Notes: generated by a model from the sequence alone, not told the origin. DNA of 64,000 bases from Acanthaster planci (GCF_001949145.1 NW_019091358.1:2287553-2351552); one strand, 5' to 3'; shown: positions 1 to 12,599, counted from the stretch's first letter. Numbers and translations: made by a program.

Positions 1-911
1 AAATGTAATTACTGAATTCCCTCCGCCATGGGCTATACCAGTATTGCAGTGTTTGGAAAGTGGATGGAAATTATTGCTCCCGTCTTGAGTAATAAACAAA
101 AACACTTAGTGAGCGGGTGAATCTACGGAGGCAAATGAGGGAATCCATTAGAATTGACACTACGTTTACGGGAGGCGTCTCATATTCGGCATTGCGACGT
201 TTAATGAAGCTAGGCAATTCCCAATAGACGGGAGTGACCTCAATTACTTGCTTTCTATCGTACTCATAAAGGCTCGAGACAAATTTCATATGGAAGTGAC
301 TTTCTCTCTAGAAAATGAGAGAGAAAAAGAAGACCTCCTTGTCACTAGCAGTGAATTGACTGTGCGGTCCGTGCCACTGCAGTGTGTGTTCTACTGCTGC
401 TTTGTATAGTATTCGTGGTAGCTCCTGGTTTCTACTTTATCAGTAAAACTAGTGAAAGCCTAGGGGGAAAACGAAATATGTGCACATATCCCGTTCATTA
501 CTCTTTGCAATAAAGCATACGCCGAATATCCATAGCTCTGTCTCAATTTATAGGGCTGCAACGAATGGAGAATTTGAAGGGATAAGTCTATGCAGGGACG
601 TAAGTGCCCTTTTTTACTCACAACGCATTAGACAATTCATCTTTCTGCTTTGGAGCTTTGTATGAGCAACTTAACATTTAACGAAATGCCAGTTCAAAGT
701 GGCATTAGGAGGATCCATTAACTACGAGCAGACAATCGTTCACTTTCTGGGTTCAACTGGATGAGAGGATGTAGAGAAAGCCATTTTCAATGGACATGAG
801 GCGGGGCGTATCGATTGTTGCCGGGAATTTAATTGGGAAATTAATGAGACCAGAACGTAAGTGTACATCAACAGCCTTGACAGTGCAAAGAGAAAAGCGG
901 TTGGTACTCAC
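1..911 (-). other. Intron 1 of the left-edge receptor gene (partial)
   Basis: The sequence begins at the GTGAGT donor (911-906, minus) and runs off the window. I looked for the expected second exon (TM3-TM4, with a T-A-M-S-x-D-R type motif) on the minus strand and found none, so the intron is longer than 0.9 kb. The 72-codon minus frame at 71-289 has no GPCR motif and is probably chance. Confidence 0.6.
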
Positions 912-1358
912 AAATTGCATGTAGTTGATTCCCTTGCACAGTCCCTCGCCAATCGGCATCCCGGCTATGTTTGCTGCGGTGGGAATGGCACAAATAGCTA
1001 GCATGGCCACATCTGTCACGGCCAGGTTGGCGATGAAATAGTTCGTTATGTTCTGCATCTCCCGGTACCGGAAGATGATGTAGAGCACCGTGCCGTTGCC
1101 GATCAGCCCGATGATGGCGATGATGGCGATGATGGTGGGCACCATGATCCGCACCGTGGTCTCAAAGGCCGCTGGAAAAGAAGCCGGTGGAGCTGGAGTG
1201 GTGGCATTGTCTAGACTGCCGTTGAAGTAGTATCTGGGAGAGCTGTACACGAGTAGGGGAAAATTGGTGTTCGCCATCCGGTCACTAAAGTTTGTGGGCG
1301 CGAATAAATCCACCACTGTGGTAGCAATGTCCGTAACGAAGACCGCAGATTCAGTCAT
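912..1358 (-). CDS. Kisspeptin receptor-like GPCR, first coding exon (partial gene)
   Basis: This is the 5' coding exon of a rhodopsin-family peptide receptor, read right to left; the gene continues beyond base 1. I chose the ATG at 1358. The frame stays open upstream to 1427, but only a TTG is available there. The roughly 70-residue extracellular N-terminus has three N-glycosylation sequons (NFS, NGS, NAT). TM1 ends in the class A G-N pair (IGLIGNGTVLYII), TM2 carries NYFIANLAVTDVA with the conserved Asp, and the exon closes on the TM3 cysteine region (GLCKGINYMQF). A GTGAGT donor follows at 911-910, phase 0. N-Y-x-Q after the TM3 Cys is typical of GPR54/kisspeptin receptors; galanin receptors differ there. 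It shares this intron position and the NYFIANLA-TD block with the complete receptor at 31.6-37.6 kb, so the two are paralogues. A galanin/allatostatin-A receptor is the main alternative. The ligand is inferred, not shown. Confidence 0.82.
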
Positions 1359-2658
1359 GATGGGAAGGTCCTTGCAATACTGCAAGAGAGAGTGAAAAAC
1401 AAAAGCGGGTACTTTTGGTTTTGACAATCCAAGACGAAAGTGAGGGGTGATGCTGATCAGAAAAATCTTACACTTTATCGAGTGGGGGACCGTTATGTCG
1501 TCTTTACGCCGGGAAAGAACTGTTTCAGTTCGGATTGATAGAGTACTTCTTCCTCACGAGCTTCTTTCTAGTATCAATCCGCAGCGCAGAATGACGCTTC
1601 GATCACAAGAGCGATTGATTTTGACCCGCTTGGTAAAGCCCGCCCCCAGTCTTCCCGCCTCTACGTCACTCACACAGCGCCTGCGGGCAAACAGGGGAAA
1701 ATGTCATCAACGCCGCAAACTCGCGGTTTCAAAGGGATACGAGTATAGTGCAGGAGAGATCGGTCTGCGCGGCGGGCGAATTACCAACAGCCAGGGAGTA
1801 ATAAGGGAGATCAATTGGTTTGGTTGTTTGTCCAGGTTAAACCAAGGCGAAAACGGTAACGTCTCCACATAGTGAATTGAGAAAAGCATGTGAACTGCGT
1901 CAACCAATTTTTATCTTTCTTTATTTCATTCGGGTCGTAAGACCCCTTGTTTTGAAACCTCAAAACGCAGAAGCTCACAAAACACGGGAGAAGACCTAGC
2001 CCAAAAGATTGTATTTATAACGCCTGCTGACTGGATGAACGTCAAAACAAGATCATTTATAGTATGCATTATAAGCTTTTAGCCAACCGCACCGTAGTGA
2101 AACCCTTGACAATGCATGTTTTCGCACGTCTACAGCACCAATCTGTCTATCTCTAGGAGACAGGGGAAAAGGAAACCCATGATGTTATTAGCTGACACTG
2201 CATTAAAACGTACCAATCTGAAGCACCAGTAAATGAATGATTAGACCATAGATCTATGTCGGTATGCCTGTTGGTATTAAAAAGGAAAACTGGAGTTGCG
2301 AAGCAAGATTTATAGAGGTCATATAACTGCTCTACCTGACAAACCGCGACACCAATTGCTTGACGGATGAATAATAGAAAAAGACTTTGGAGAACAAGGG
2401 CTTTGAAATGCATTCAAAGTTTTACTCGCCACTTGACCATCTCCAACAGGGAAACTAAGACGAATACATCGTTACTGGATAAAGACATCACTAATTTCTA
2501 ACTACACACCCAACCGACAATCATTGAGCTCCAACACACACTAGGGTTTCTAGGATGCTGACGATTTTAGGTTTGTGACAACTCATAACGTGATAGCACT
2601 CGTCGTGACATTTTCTCATGGACATAACGACTGTTAACATGCACTGCAACAACAAGCA
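1359..2658. other. Upstream flank of the left-edge receptor; CpG-rich 1480-1800
   Basis: This is the 5' flank of the receptor exon on the minus strand. Bases 1480-1800 are richer in GC and CpG than their surroundings, which could fit a promoter or 5' UTR region, but I see no convincing TATA box. A 141-codon plus-strand frame (1447-1872) lies here. It is antisense to the presumed 5' region and resembles no family I know. Nothing is recognisable from 1900 to 2658. Confidence 0.3.
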
Positions 2659-2901
2659 CAGACGCAGAGATCCAGAGGGGATGGGGGTCACCCTCCCACT
2701 CATCCATGTCACTGCTATTTTGCTTTCAGTGAACTACGTTTAGAGGGTGGAAGACCCCCTAAAACATGCTGTTGGCCATGTAAGGTTCTTATTTTGTGTG
2801 CACGATTAAGGACAAAAGAAAGATAAAAGTTGACCTCACCAATTTGCATGAACAAGAACCCCCCCAACCTCCTTAGCCCAAAAAACCTGGATCCGCCCCT
2901 G
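2659..2901. mobile_element. hAT-like MITE, copy 1
   Basis: The right end is cctggatccgcccctg (2886-2901), identical to that of the copy ending at 60299. A C-rich tract and an A-rich tract precede it, as in the other copies. The left end (gcagagatccagagggg, from about 2659) is only a diverged inverted match. There is no transposase frame, so any copy would be non-autonomous. A duplicated target site is not clear. Class is inferred from the CAGGGGCGGATCC-type terminus seen in animal hAT-derived MITEs. Confidence 0.5.
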
Positions 2902-3142
2902 AACAACCACGACAGCAGAGAAAAGACAACCATTACGATCGGTATACGAACTGTGATGATCATAACCACCGTGCAACTCTGACAGTAATTTCGACTCTGA
3001 CGGCCATTTTGACCAATGGTCACGTTACGTATTACAGTCGCTACACGTGACGTAAAAATGTGTCAAAAGCACTCAAAAGGCATAACAGTAACATAACTTA
3101 AATCTCTTCTTTTAAGAACCCAGCTTACGAAGAGATCTGCAT

Positions 3143-3479
3143 ATGACCGTCAATCCCGGGGGGTGAGAGGTATATATCCCGCACACACTTTTTGAGATGG
3201 GGATGGGCTACTGAATCATCCCCTACACTTTTTTGTGGTGAGCAAAAAAGGTAAATGTATGGTGAACAATTTTTCAGACTTCCAACGACTAAAATGCATT
3301 CATTATAAGTCAAAAGAAAACAATTTTTTTAAAAGCCATAAATATATCATTCTGAATACTTATTACTGATGCGCATTAATATCATGAACATCGAATATCA
3401 TGACATTTTCATGTCACTCCACCCACTTTTTCCCATTCCTTCCCCTCCCCCTCATTTCCAGCTCAGATTTACGCCACTG
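3143..3479 (+). repeat. Dispersed repeat family A, copy 1
   Basis: Bases 3212-3362 align at high identity, in the same orientation, with 49568-49706. Shared blocks include tgaatcatcccc, ttttttgtggtg and a long run around cttccaacgactaaaatgca. The 3' end is a pyrimidine-rich stretch closing on atttacgccactg (3467-3479), the reverse of a CAGTGGCG-type transposon terminus. The 5' limit, near the run of G at about 3158, is uncertain. It has no coding capacity; it is probably a non-autonomous DNA transposon. Confidence 0.65.
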
Positions 3480-4462
3480 TGTCTGCACAGTGCTATCGCA
3501 GACCTTTGTCTGATTGGTACGTTCACAATGCAAACTTTCAAATCATATTCAACCCTATGCATTTAAAGATGCAATCTTAAAATGCAGCATTTCTTAACAG
3601 TTGCATTTGAAGACAGTGAGAACAACGGCCTAAGTTGTGCATACGGCAGAGACACCGACGGCGTAACACGATTATCTTCTCTTATATGAACTGTAAAAGC
3701 CGCAGTAATTATCTCTCTGATTAGCGTTTCCCCAATTATACCGAAGCAACAGCTTGGCTTTCTAAGCTGCATCTGGTGCTTGCATAGAAATAGCTTGCAA
3801 CCGGTAGCTTTCACTGAAGCAGGCATGAATGGAGGGATTTCTTAAACACCAGATCGCACAGATCCACAAGCAAGCTTTATGTTGGATCGGAGCCTCATCT
3901 CTTAATTTCACAACCGAATCATGTAGAGTTCAGGGAGAGGGTTTCTGGCGTGGGAGTCTGATAGCGCCACCCCCTTCGGATTCGCCAATGCAGCCTGTCG
4001 ATCGTCACGTTCGAGAGAGCTTGACTTCATTTTTTTCAAATCATTTCCCAGAATATGCTTGGAGCGATGAAATCGTATCCCAGTCTGATTCAGTTCACGA
4101 CTGCATGTCTCAAGCGTGTTTAATTACCTGCTCCACATGCACCAAAAGCTTAAGCATTCAGAGCACCTGTACTCTTTTCCTGCCAAGTGCAGCCAAATGC
4201 ACGTTGTTTTAGTAACTTAAAAAAATTCTCCCTATCCTGGCCTAGTGGTAGAAAAACCCTGAAATGCCCAGGAATAATGGCTCTAATGAAATCTCCGCCG
4301 GTAATTCTTGGTATTGTTTAGGGCAGAATATTCATTTCATCAAGCCAGCATACAATCACCATTCGATGCATTAATTTCTTCCGGGCTTCTGTGGAGAGAA
4401 TGACAGGTGTTCGGACGTTGTTGATATTCAGTAATGAACGCAGCCGCGGATTGCAGTGTTCT
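3480..4462. other. Intergenic, nothing recognised
   Basis: Only short overlapping open frames on both strands, without family resemblance or convincing splice signals. Confidence 0.4.
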
Positions 4463-4508
4463 GCAGTAGTCAATTCACTATGTATGCAGTAGTCAATTCA
4501 CTATGTAT
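4463..4508 (+). repeat. Two perfect copies of a 23-bp tandem repeat
   Basis: The 23-base unit starting gcagtagtcaattcacta occurs at 4463-4485 and again, without change, at 4486-4508. The identity suggests a recent slippage or duplication event in otherwise unique sequence. Confidence 0.9.
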
Positions 4509-6229
4509 AAGTATGTCACAAGGGTCTAGACCGCAGGAAAGAGAGGGTCTGATTTTATCCTTTTTACTGCATAGTGCATGGCCCCTTGAATACTTCGAGT
4601 TGCTGTACATTTCCCCACGGTTTCTTCAAGTCATCAGACCGAAATGTCAAACATCTAAGAGTTTCCTTATTTTTTTTAAGGAAAACAACTTTTCCCTTTG
4701 AATTCCCCACGCCACACTTGTCAATAACTAAATTGGATTTTGTTTTCTCGTAGACTCTTGCTACATTCTCCGGCAAGAGGACCTTCTGACTGGATTCTCT
4801 GCCATACACTCACGAAGAGACTCTTCAGTAGATTGGAAGGCTGCACCCGTCAAAGAGTACGTGCACACAACGTCCCTTCGTGCTAGGTAAAACGAATATA
4901 GTACGTACTTTGTTGAGAGCCAACGAATTTCCAACATCCTTGCAAAACCCACAACTAATGTATTCCATGTCAACAGAGGCATAAGGGTACAGTGAAAATT
5001 CACACAAGTTATAAATGGGTTGACTCCCAACTAGACCGAGTAAACGTAGCCAGGCTACGAAATCGGTGGACGAAATCACACCTGACAGGCTGACAAAAAC
5101 CATATAACTACATCCCTTTCATAGATGCAGAGTATACTTGCGGTAATAGATCAGGCCATAGAGTACGAGAAGTGCTTTTTACACAATTTCAAACCATTGA
5201 TTAAAGTGTCAAAAATGTTATTGTGATTATTTCAAATATAGGTGATGTCTAAAAACGTTTCACCTGAAATTCACAACACTCCTTTCCTTTAGTAGAAATT
5301 TGCTGGTTGTTGCTCCCGATAATCGGTACATATATATCATTATCCAATCCCCAGCATCGCTTTGGAAGAAACGTGCAGTATCTTTTTACGGGCACGTTTC
5401 AAGGCGCGCTCGCTCCCTGCTGTTTGCGTCGATTTCTGGCAAGGCTTTGTTTTCCAAAACAACAGGAAGTGTTTTGAAGACAACCTGGGCATCCCGGTAA
5501 TTTCGTGCAATTTAAGGTGAGCGGGTAACACGTCACCTGACACCTTAGCTGTCAATGACACTCACCATCATAGACGGGAAGGTTAGGGGAAAGCAAAATT
5601 GAAAAAAAAGAAGGAAAAATAAGCTTCCTCTCACTGTTTTGCTTTGAGTTGTATTAAAATACAATGCACGTCTTTTTTCGTTATTAATAAGCAACTGTTG
5701 AAAAACAGAGATTCCAGCTTATTATCTCTGTGGGTAATTAGTCAAAGACCTGACCGACCAAAGTCCTGCTGCTGACAGGAAGTCAGTTTGATATAATGGT
5801 CTGCGGGGATTTTTCTTAAGGTTAGTTATTGGAGAGTTTAAATTAATTATACTCGAGCGATCACTTTCAATTGATCTAGACACTGATCAATGTTGAAACC
5901 TAAGGAGATTCAGACACCATCGTGCAAAAAAGGCAGACTAAGGAGGCTTCACGCTTTGTTGTTCCATCATCACATCTTGGGGACTATTTGCTTCGCATGA
6001 TATCTTATGAATTGTAACTTTTGTGGATGAACGCAAACGTTAGCTTGCAACTCATCGTCAGATACAATAAGCCTTTTGCGAGTTAAATGTGAATAAAATC
6101 TGTTACTAAGTTATATAATTACACATAAATAAACAGTTTGAACTAGAAATGTGTCTGTGGAAAAATGCAGCTGCTTTGGCTTGGTTTCAATATCTGAAAC
6201 CAGTGACGAACTTCTCGAAAAACTGCTTA
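4509..6229. other. Intergenic, nothing recognised
   Basis: I find only short chance-like frames and A/T-rich runs. No RNA gene, repeat copy or exon could be supported. Confidence 0.4.
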
Positions 6230-7610
6230 AAAGATTTAATGACAAGCGTACATAGACGATACAGTACAAACATTTGATGTCACGTGACTTGTCACTTGAC
6301 CTGTTACATGATGAAGACAACATCTCATGATGTCAATTTTTATCTGAAGCACTTCCCTTTCTGCCTAGTTTCAACCAAATCAGAGTCTTACTTTTTGAGA
6401 CAGAGTGCTTTATAGAGTGCACCAATAATGGCACGTGACTCATCACCTGATCACGTCATCATATCACATCAAGTCAATTTGGGTCTATAACCCTTCGCTT
6501 TCGAACTATGCATGAGGTTTCATCCCAATTGGACGTGCACTTCACGAAATATAGTGCTGTCGCGAGTGTAGGCCTACCTTTAATGTCACGTAACCTGTCA
6601 TCCGATGACATCGTCACATGATGTCCACTTTCCTCTATACCACTTCCCTTTCTAGCTATCTGCAAGGTTCCAACCCAATTTAGACATCTCCTTCAGGAGA
6701 TATAGTGTTTTGAAATTTGCACCTTTAATGTCATGTCATGTGACACCTGATGACGTCGTTATGACGAACTTATACAGGAACCCTTTTTATTTTAACTTGT
6801 GGCCTAAGACTGTGCACGTAATATTAACTCAGTCCGAACGATAACTGAGCCAAACCGTGAAGGGGAAAAATTAAACACTAAAAACTCAAAAGTAAAACAG
6901 CGATTTTCTTGTTGGACCATTCTTGAATGATTGTCAGAAGGTCTGCCAAGTGTGAAGTCAATCGGATTTAAAAAAAAAAGGCAAAGTGAAGTAAAACGAT
7001 TTTCTAATCGAAAAACGTGAATAAAACTTATAGAGAAAAAATTTCACATTTAATCTCTTGTCACATGACCCCGGATGACGTCATTATGACGATTTTGTTT
7101 TGAGACCCTGTTTATCTGATGCTCTAAGAATGTGCTTTAATATGATGTTAGTAAGAACAGTAACAGTGTCAAAGTCTGGCTGTTGAAAACCCTATGGGGA
7201 AATTTAAATATTCAAAATTCAAAACTAAATCATGTGAAGACGTTATCATGACGTGACATTATGATGGTGTAGGACTATCCTTGGACAATTATGACAATTG
7301 TCACCATCATGACAGTTGTGTTTCTCACCCTCTCCAGCTGGTGAATGAATACTGTGGACCTAACATCGGCTCAGTCGGGTGGAGCACAGTGCCAAAGTCT
7401 GGCTGTTAAAAACATGTATAAAATCTATGGCGGGGAATTAAATATTTAAAATTCAAAAGTAAATCACATGATGAAGTCATCACAGCGAATTTCCTCTAGG
7501 GCCATCCTTAGATGATTATCTAAAGATCTCCAAAGCCTGAAATCAATCAGATGAATAAACTACCAAAGTCCCGTTGGACAAAAAGACGTCTACAAACCCT
7601 ATTATGGAAA
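6230..7610 (+). repeat. Decayed composite tandem-repeat array
   Basis: Diverged units of about 150 bp start near 6277, 6428, 6583 and 6728, each opening with a variant of atgtcacgtgac followed by acctgatgacgtc. The units share the blocks cacttccctttct, ttccaacccaatt and atatagtg. From about 6850 a second, longer module appears (near 6852, 7168 and 7391) with caaagtctggctgtt, ttcaaaagtaaa and ccatccttggatgatt-like blocks; the tgacgtcattatgacg block of the first module is interleaved at about 7076. The units are substantially diverged, so the array is old. No protein is encoded. Confidence 0.75.
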
Positions 7611-7721
7611 AAAGTCTGAAAAGGAGAAGAAAACAGCTTTAACGAAAGCAATGGCTACTTCGGCACTGTAGCCGAAGCAGCTTATTCCCATACTAGAGAC
7701 AATATTGCTATATTTTGCTAT

Positions 7722-7960
7722 TTGGGGTGAGCTTTTGCATAGCGACCACCATTTCTGGAATGGACTGGTTCCTTTTTGGCCTTCTTATCCATTTAAAACA
7801 TTGTATTGGTGCAAGGCGTCTCTTATGTAACAAAGCAAAAGCTTGCCCCGAATAACGATGTAGGCCTACAGCAACAGTATCTTTAGTATGGTGAATTAAA
7901 ACTGTTATGTTTACGTGAATTTAAAGAACTCGGTGTACCTGATTTAATTCAAGTGTAGCT
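7722..7960. repeat. Fold-back copy of dispersed repeat family B
   Basis: The left arm (7722-7792) is the reverse complement of 21108-21180, sharing gcgaccaccatttctggaat and ggttcctttttgg-like blocks. The right arm (about 7835-7960) matches 21170-21285 in direct orientation through aaagc-ttgccccgaat, gcaacagtatctt and tgtacctgattta. The join sequence gcaaaagc...ccccgaat is therefore present twice here, head to head, around a spacer of about 40 bp. The family has no coding capacity that I can see. Confidence 0.7.
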
Positions 7961-9566
7961 TCAAAAGGAATATTTACTGTATTCTGTTGTTCACTTTGTG
8001 GAAATGAGTCATTACTGAAGGGCATGTCTACATTGGGAAAGAAATACATGCAAAAGAAACTGCACCCGTAACTTGGAAAGGCAAAATGAAAACAGGTGCA
8101 TTTAAAATTATAGTACACTGGCTATTTAGATATCCATGCATGTGATGATCAGGATTTCCTCTGCAGTGCATTTAAGTCATTTCATCTTTTTACCGGAAGC
8201 TATAGGAAAACCATTAAAAAATCTCGAGTTGAAAAGGTGAGAAACCTATGTCAGTGAAAAATGTCTTTTAAAATCGTTGAAAATCGGGTCGATTCAGGGT
8301 AACGGAATTTCCAACATTTGAATTTGAAGGGGCGTTTGGTTGGACAAGCGCCATCGCATGTGCGTAACATGCGGTCGGTTGTAAAACCAAAGGAGGTGTA
8401 ACGTATGACATTACATTAACAGGTTCCCACCCCTTTTGTTTCCAATACATTTAGACTCCCAGGGTTTTTTTTGTCTGTGAGGTGTTTAGGGGCGGAGAAA
8501 AGGGAGCCTTGTGTGTGCCTGGAGGTCCATGGATGCTCCCCCAGATAACAATTCATGGCTTTATATACATTCTTTGGTGAGGATGCATACCAGCCTCAGC
8601 GCTGCAAGTAAAGCCGCCGGCTGCCAATCTTCCGCAAAATTTAATTATTGGTGTATTTCAGCTGCCAGCTAGGCCTTGCCGTGCACGGATCTGAACTGCA
8701 TCTCGGTATCAATCGTCAAAGTATTATACAAGTCTGCAAAGTTCATCGGGATAGGAAGCCACATTTAGCTCCCGCCTGTAATGTATTTGTTACTAGGGTC
8801 ATTATTGGAGAAGAACCCGACATCTACTGCCTCTGCTAGTAGGTTAGGTTGACACGATTACAGAAATGTATTTGATTATGACACATGCTCGATAAGGGAA
8901 CTGGAGTTTTAGTGATTGGGACAAAGTATACATGTGCACTGTAGTATCACTTCAGTCGATAACATAAAAGTGGAGCGTGCATTACTATTTCATGAATGGT
9001 TTTGTTCAGCTGGTTTTAGACAATTATCTTAGGGAAATAATTCAGACCTTTATCCGCTTGTGAAGGGGAAAGAAGAGAAGAAATACAGTGGAAGCAAGAT
9101 ATACACAATAACTAAGCTCCTAAAAATAAACCTTTAATAATATCAACCATGTGGAATGGAAACAAATGTTGTAGATAAAATTTAATCAGTAGATTAACGA
9201 GGGCGGTGTTGAAGGGGGACAAGTACCCTTTGCTTAAGGAACAAGCATGCCCCGTAACTTCCGTTCTGTTCAGAAATTTGAGGGACCGTTTCATTTCTTA
9301 AAACCCTTTTACTGCGCCCGTCTAGAATACAAAATCCTCCAGAGTGCTCCTCTCTGAATGTTGAACCCTATTCGTGTCACCGGTAAGATGCCATCAGCGG
9401 AACTCCAATCTGGATCATCCTCCATACATTGCAAACACGACCAAAGACCAACGGTACGTTTTATCTGAAAAAAAATCCCGGTACTCTCACATCCCATGCT
9501 CAACCATCACGCTGTAACCTCAACGACGTGAGCGGGAGAGAAGGGGCAAGCAGGGGGTTTGGAACG
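7961..9566. other. Intergenic, nothing recognised
   Basis: Only short frames with no family resemblance. A purine-rich GC patch at 8480-8550 shows no defined structure. Confidence 0.4.
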
Positions 9567-9751
9567 TTATCGCGAGAGCGATTTATCTAGCAGGTTGTCC
9601 ATGATGAGGTGAAGAGTCACTCTGGTGTTGGGTAAGCCGTTGTGACAAGGAGCAGCAAGTGGCCGCGGACACAGGCAAGATACGCCAACAAGATAACCAC
9701 GGTTGAAGCGGCGCATGGATTCTCTCCAGTCACTTGTCAGCTTAGCGCTGT
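9567..9751 (-). CDS. Candidate terminal exon, unknown protein
   Basis: A minus-strand open frame ends in TAA at 9567. It follows a pyrimidine tract (gttgtcttttttcctcatac) and an AG at 9753-9752 that could be a splice acceptor. Bases 9530-9780 are richer in GC and CpG than the flanks. The encoded residues include SDWRESMRRFNRGYLVGVSC, then three further cysteines and a leucine-rich tail. I do not recognise the family. The opposite strand is also open (9642-9908), so one strand is a shadow of the other or both are chance. No partner exon was found. Confidence 0.18.
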
Positions 9752-9908
9752 CTGCTCCGTGATGTATGAGGAAAAAAGACAACTGCGTCCTGGCCTTTGG
9801 TTGAGTTGCATGCCTTCATTCTACCAACAACAGCACATGAAGAACAGAGAGAGCCTTAACTCGCAAAACAGGTATGACGATATCTTGACCCCATATGTTC
9901 ATATTTGA

Positions 9909-11995
9909 TATTTTGTGCTTTCAAATACATAATCAATCGATGTTTACTCATGAACGACCCAAATTTATCGACATATGCAGTGATTGACAATGGTAAACAA
10001 TAGTGCATCTTTATCGTTTGTCTTAAAGTGTAGCCAGTAGTTTCATTTCAAACTTCATTTCTGCCTGTTTCCATTTTGGAAGAACAAAATTGGGTCGGAA
10101 AGGGACCAAAATTATTACTAATCAAACGTCTCAGAGATCTTTTGAATTCGTTTTATTTCACATTGACAAATATCAGGCGACTGCATTCTGTCAACTGCGA
10201 GTCATGAGATCTTGGAGCACAAAACAGGCGCACAAATCTCAAACAGACGAAATCTGTGCCTTTGCCCAAAGAAATACATATATATATATAAAACCTTTAC
10301 GACAGGCAATGGTAAACTAGACCTCGAAATATTCCTCAGTATCTTGCAAACAACTAATTTTATTTACATTTCATACCCTATTTGGGTGGAGTGAATGGAC
10401 AGAAATTATTCAGAGACAAATTGCTAACATGTTTAATAAGACCCTGAAGGAACACGGTTTCAAGTGTGAATCGAGTTTATTCCTTGTCGTCATTTGCAAA
10501 TCAACCCTTGGGTAATCCAAATTTGCAAGTGTTGACTTTAAAGTAGTCTCAAAAAACAATTTGGTGGCGCTGTCGCGGAGCTTCTCAGAAGGGTGGGGGT
10601 GTTGTTCAACTGGCAAACAGGAAATCGAGGGCGGATATGATTTTGTTGGATTGGAAGTTGTTCAAGTTGGTTTTTCACGGCAAAACCATCAGAAGAAAAT
10701 ACACCAAAATGCTTTGGGCCCTTTAAAGTATTTTTTTTCAATTCTAAATGCTTTTAAATAACTCCAACTTCTGCGCATAGTACACGGACAACATCCATTT
10801 ACTGATGGGTGATATTGGGTTCTGTTTCATTCTCGGTACAAAAGTTTGTATTTATAACTTTCGAGCTTAAAAACCACGTTTTTAATAAAGATATGTGAGA
10901 ATCAGATGAACACGAAACAACAAGTATTGACACTTATGACGAAGACATGTTGAGGCAGATTTAAATAAGTTCTTGTGTTTGAGCTTAAAAGTGACTTCTT
11001 TAGACATCGTCGGGTCGTCTTGATTGATTAAGAAGCTATGTTTAACATGAAAAAAGCAACATGGAAAGAGAATGTATACTAGCCTCCTCTAGACAAGAGG
11101 ACGGAAGAGCAAAGAAGACGGCCTTCATAGGTGAAAGCCCGTTTGTTCCTTTTATATATTAAATATTAACAATTATGAAGAGCAACGAGCTTACAGTTTT
11201 AACAATGCAAGGACGGGGAAATGCCATGTTATCGTAAAACACTATTGATTTTATATTTGGCGACATTGCGGCCCCGTATCTCTGTGTTGAAGCAAACGCT
11301 TAACAGCCGGCCGAGAGGACTTTGCCAAATCATACCGACATTACAGCAGTGTTGTTAACGTAAAAATTCAGTGGCACAATCCCGGCGAATAGCTACTCAA
11401 TGGTTATTAAATTAGATGATGCACGGCACGTTGGCGGAGGAGGCTTTCGCAATTACCCGTCAAGGCCCTCACCTGACACTAATCGGACTTGAACTGGGCA
11501 TAACCAAAATATCAAATAACCACTCCCGTATAGGCACCATGGACTCGACATTACACTGCTGCCCTGTGGTATTGACGACAAATGAAATTGAGGGTGCTCG
11601 GTGGTTAAGCACAGGGAAGGTTTAGAGTCCAGACAACCTATCAGAAAATTTTCCCTTGTTGCATCCAACGGCCTGTAATCAGCTGCATGCATAATTCTCT
11701 TTGGCAAGCACCTCAGCATTTGAAGATGCACGAAGCAGTTGAACTCTCATAAGACACACGATACGAGAAAAAACACAGAGAATTTATGACATGCCACCAA
11801 CCAGTGCAAACCACAAATAGATATCTAAAAGATGTGGGGACAGAGTAAAAGAAACCTTTATCAAGGGCAAAATCAAACATGAAGGTAAAGGATCGATAAT
11901 CTAAGAAAGGAGCAGTGGGGTCCCTACAGCGAAAAAGAGTGAATGTTAATGTGTGTTACACCCAGTGACGCACCAAGGAGGGGGCTCGGAAGGCT
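9909..11995. other. Intergenic, nothing recognised
   Basis: AT-rich sequence with short frames only, including a short (TA)n run near 10277-10290. No exon or RNA gene could be supported. Confidence 0.4.
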
Positions 11996-12071
11996 TGTTG
12001 TTTTGTTGTTATTTGTTGTTGTTGTTGTGTTATTATGTAGGTGTTTTTGATGCTTGTTGTATTTGTCGTTC

Positions 12072-12104
<33 letters not shown>

Positions 12105-12132
12105 CTGTTGTTGTTTTGTTGTTGTTGTGGTC
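11996..12132 (+). repeat. Imperfect (TTG)n microsatellite with TGC variants
   Basis: The stretch is dominated by ttg triplets with gctgctg and tatt interruptions. It produces overlapping low-complexity frames on both strands (poly-Cys on plus, Asn/Gln/Thr-rich on minus), none of which should be read as a gene. A cagtgacgcaccaaggaggg sequence just before it (11964-11983) resembles a transposon terminus but has no partner that I found. Confidence 0.85.
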
Positions 12133-12599
12133 GTGGTGCTGGTTTTCTGGAAAAGGAAGGTACAATATACACCTACATGTTAAACTTTAAGCTCTAATAT
12201 AGCCGTAAATCCCAGTCCTCAGGAGCATCATGGATGGGGGGGCCGAGCATCATGAGCAATTTTTAAGGGGGGCAAAGTTCGGTCCAAGCTCCCCCCCCCT
12301 CACACACACACACAACACGACAGATTCTACGTACTCCACTTGATACATCAAGCGTTGAATTTCCTATTCAAAAGAAAGGGATGCCGGTTTGGAGGACGTT
12401 TTTCGAGGTCTATCAAATATATAGTAAAGCTTTTGAATCCGGTGATACCTCAGGTGAGAGCTTCGATAGGTCCATGACACTTCTATGCACAAGAAAAAAT
12501 GTATTTCTAGTTTGACACTCTCGTTTTGCACAGTGTTTGTCATACTTCTGTCAAGTAATTTCAGATCAAACGTGCCTACTGACGCCTACCTCTGTGAAA

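Noticed and set aside
1447-1872. 141-codon plus frame beside the receptor exon
   Set aside because: It lies in the CpG-rich upstream flank of the minus-strand gene, where stop codons are rarer; no family resemblance.
6230-7610. CRISPR-like array
   Set aside because: Units are long, diverged and contiguous with no constant repeat and unique spacers; the DNA is eukaryotic.
11924-12183. Poly-Cys and Asn/Thr/Gln-rich frames
   Set aside because: Translations of the (TTG)n microsatellite.
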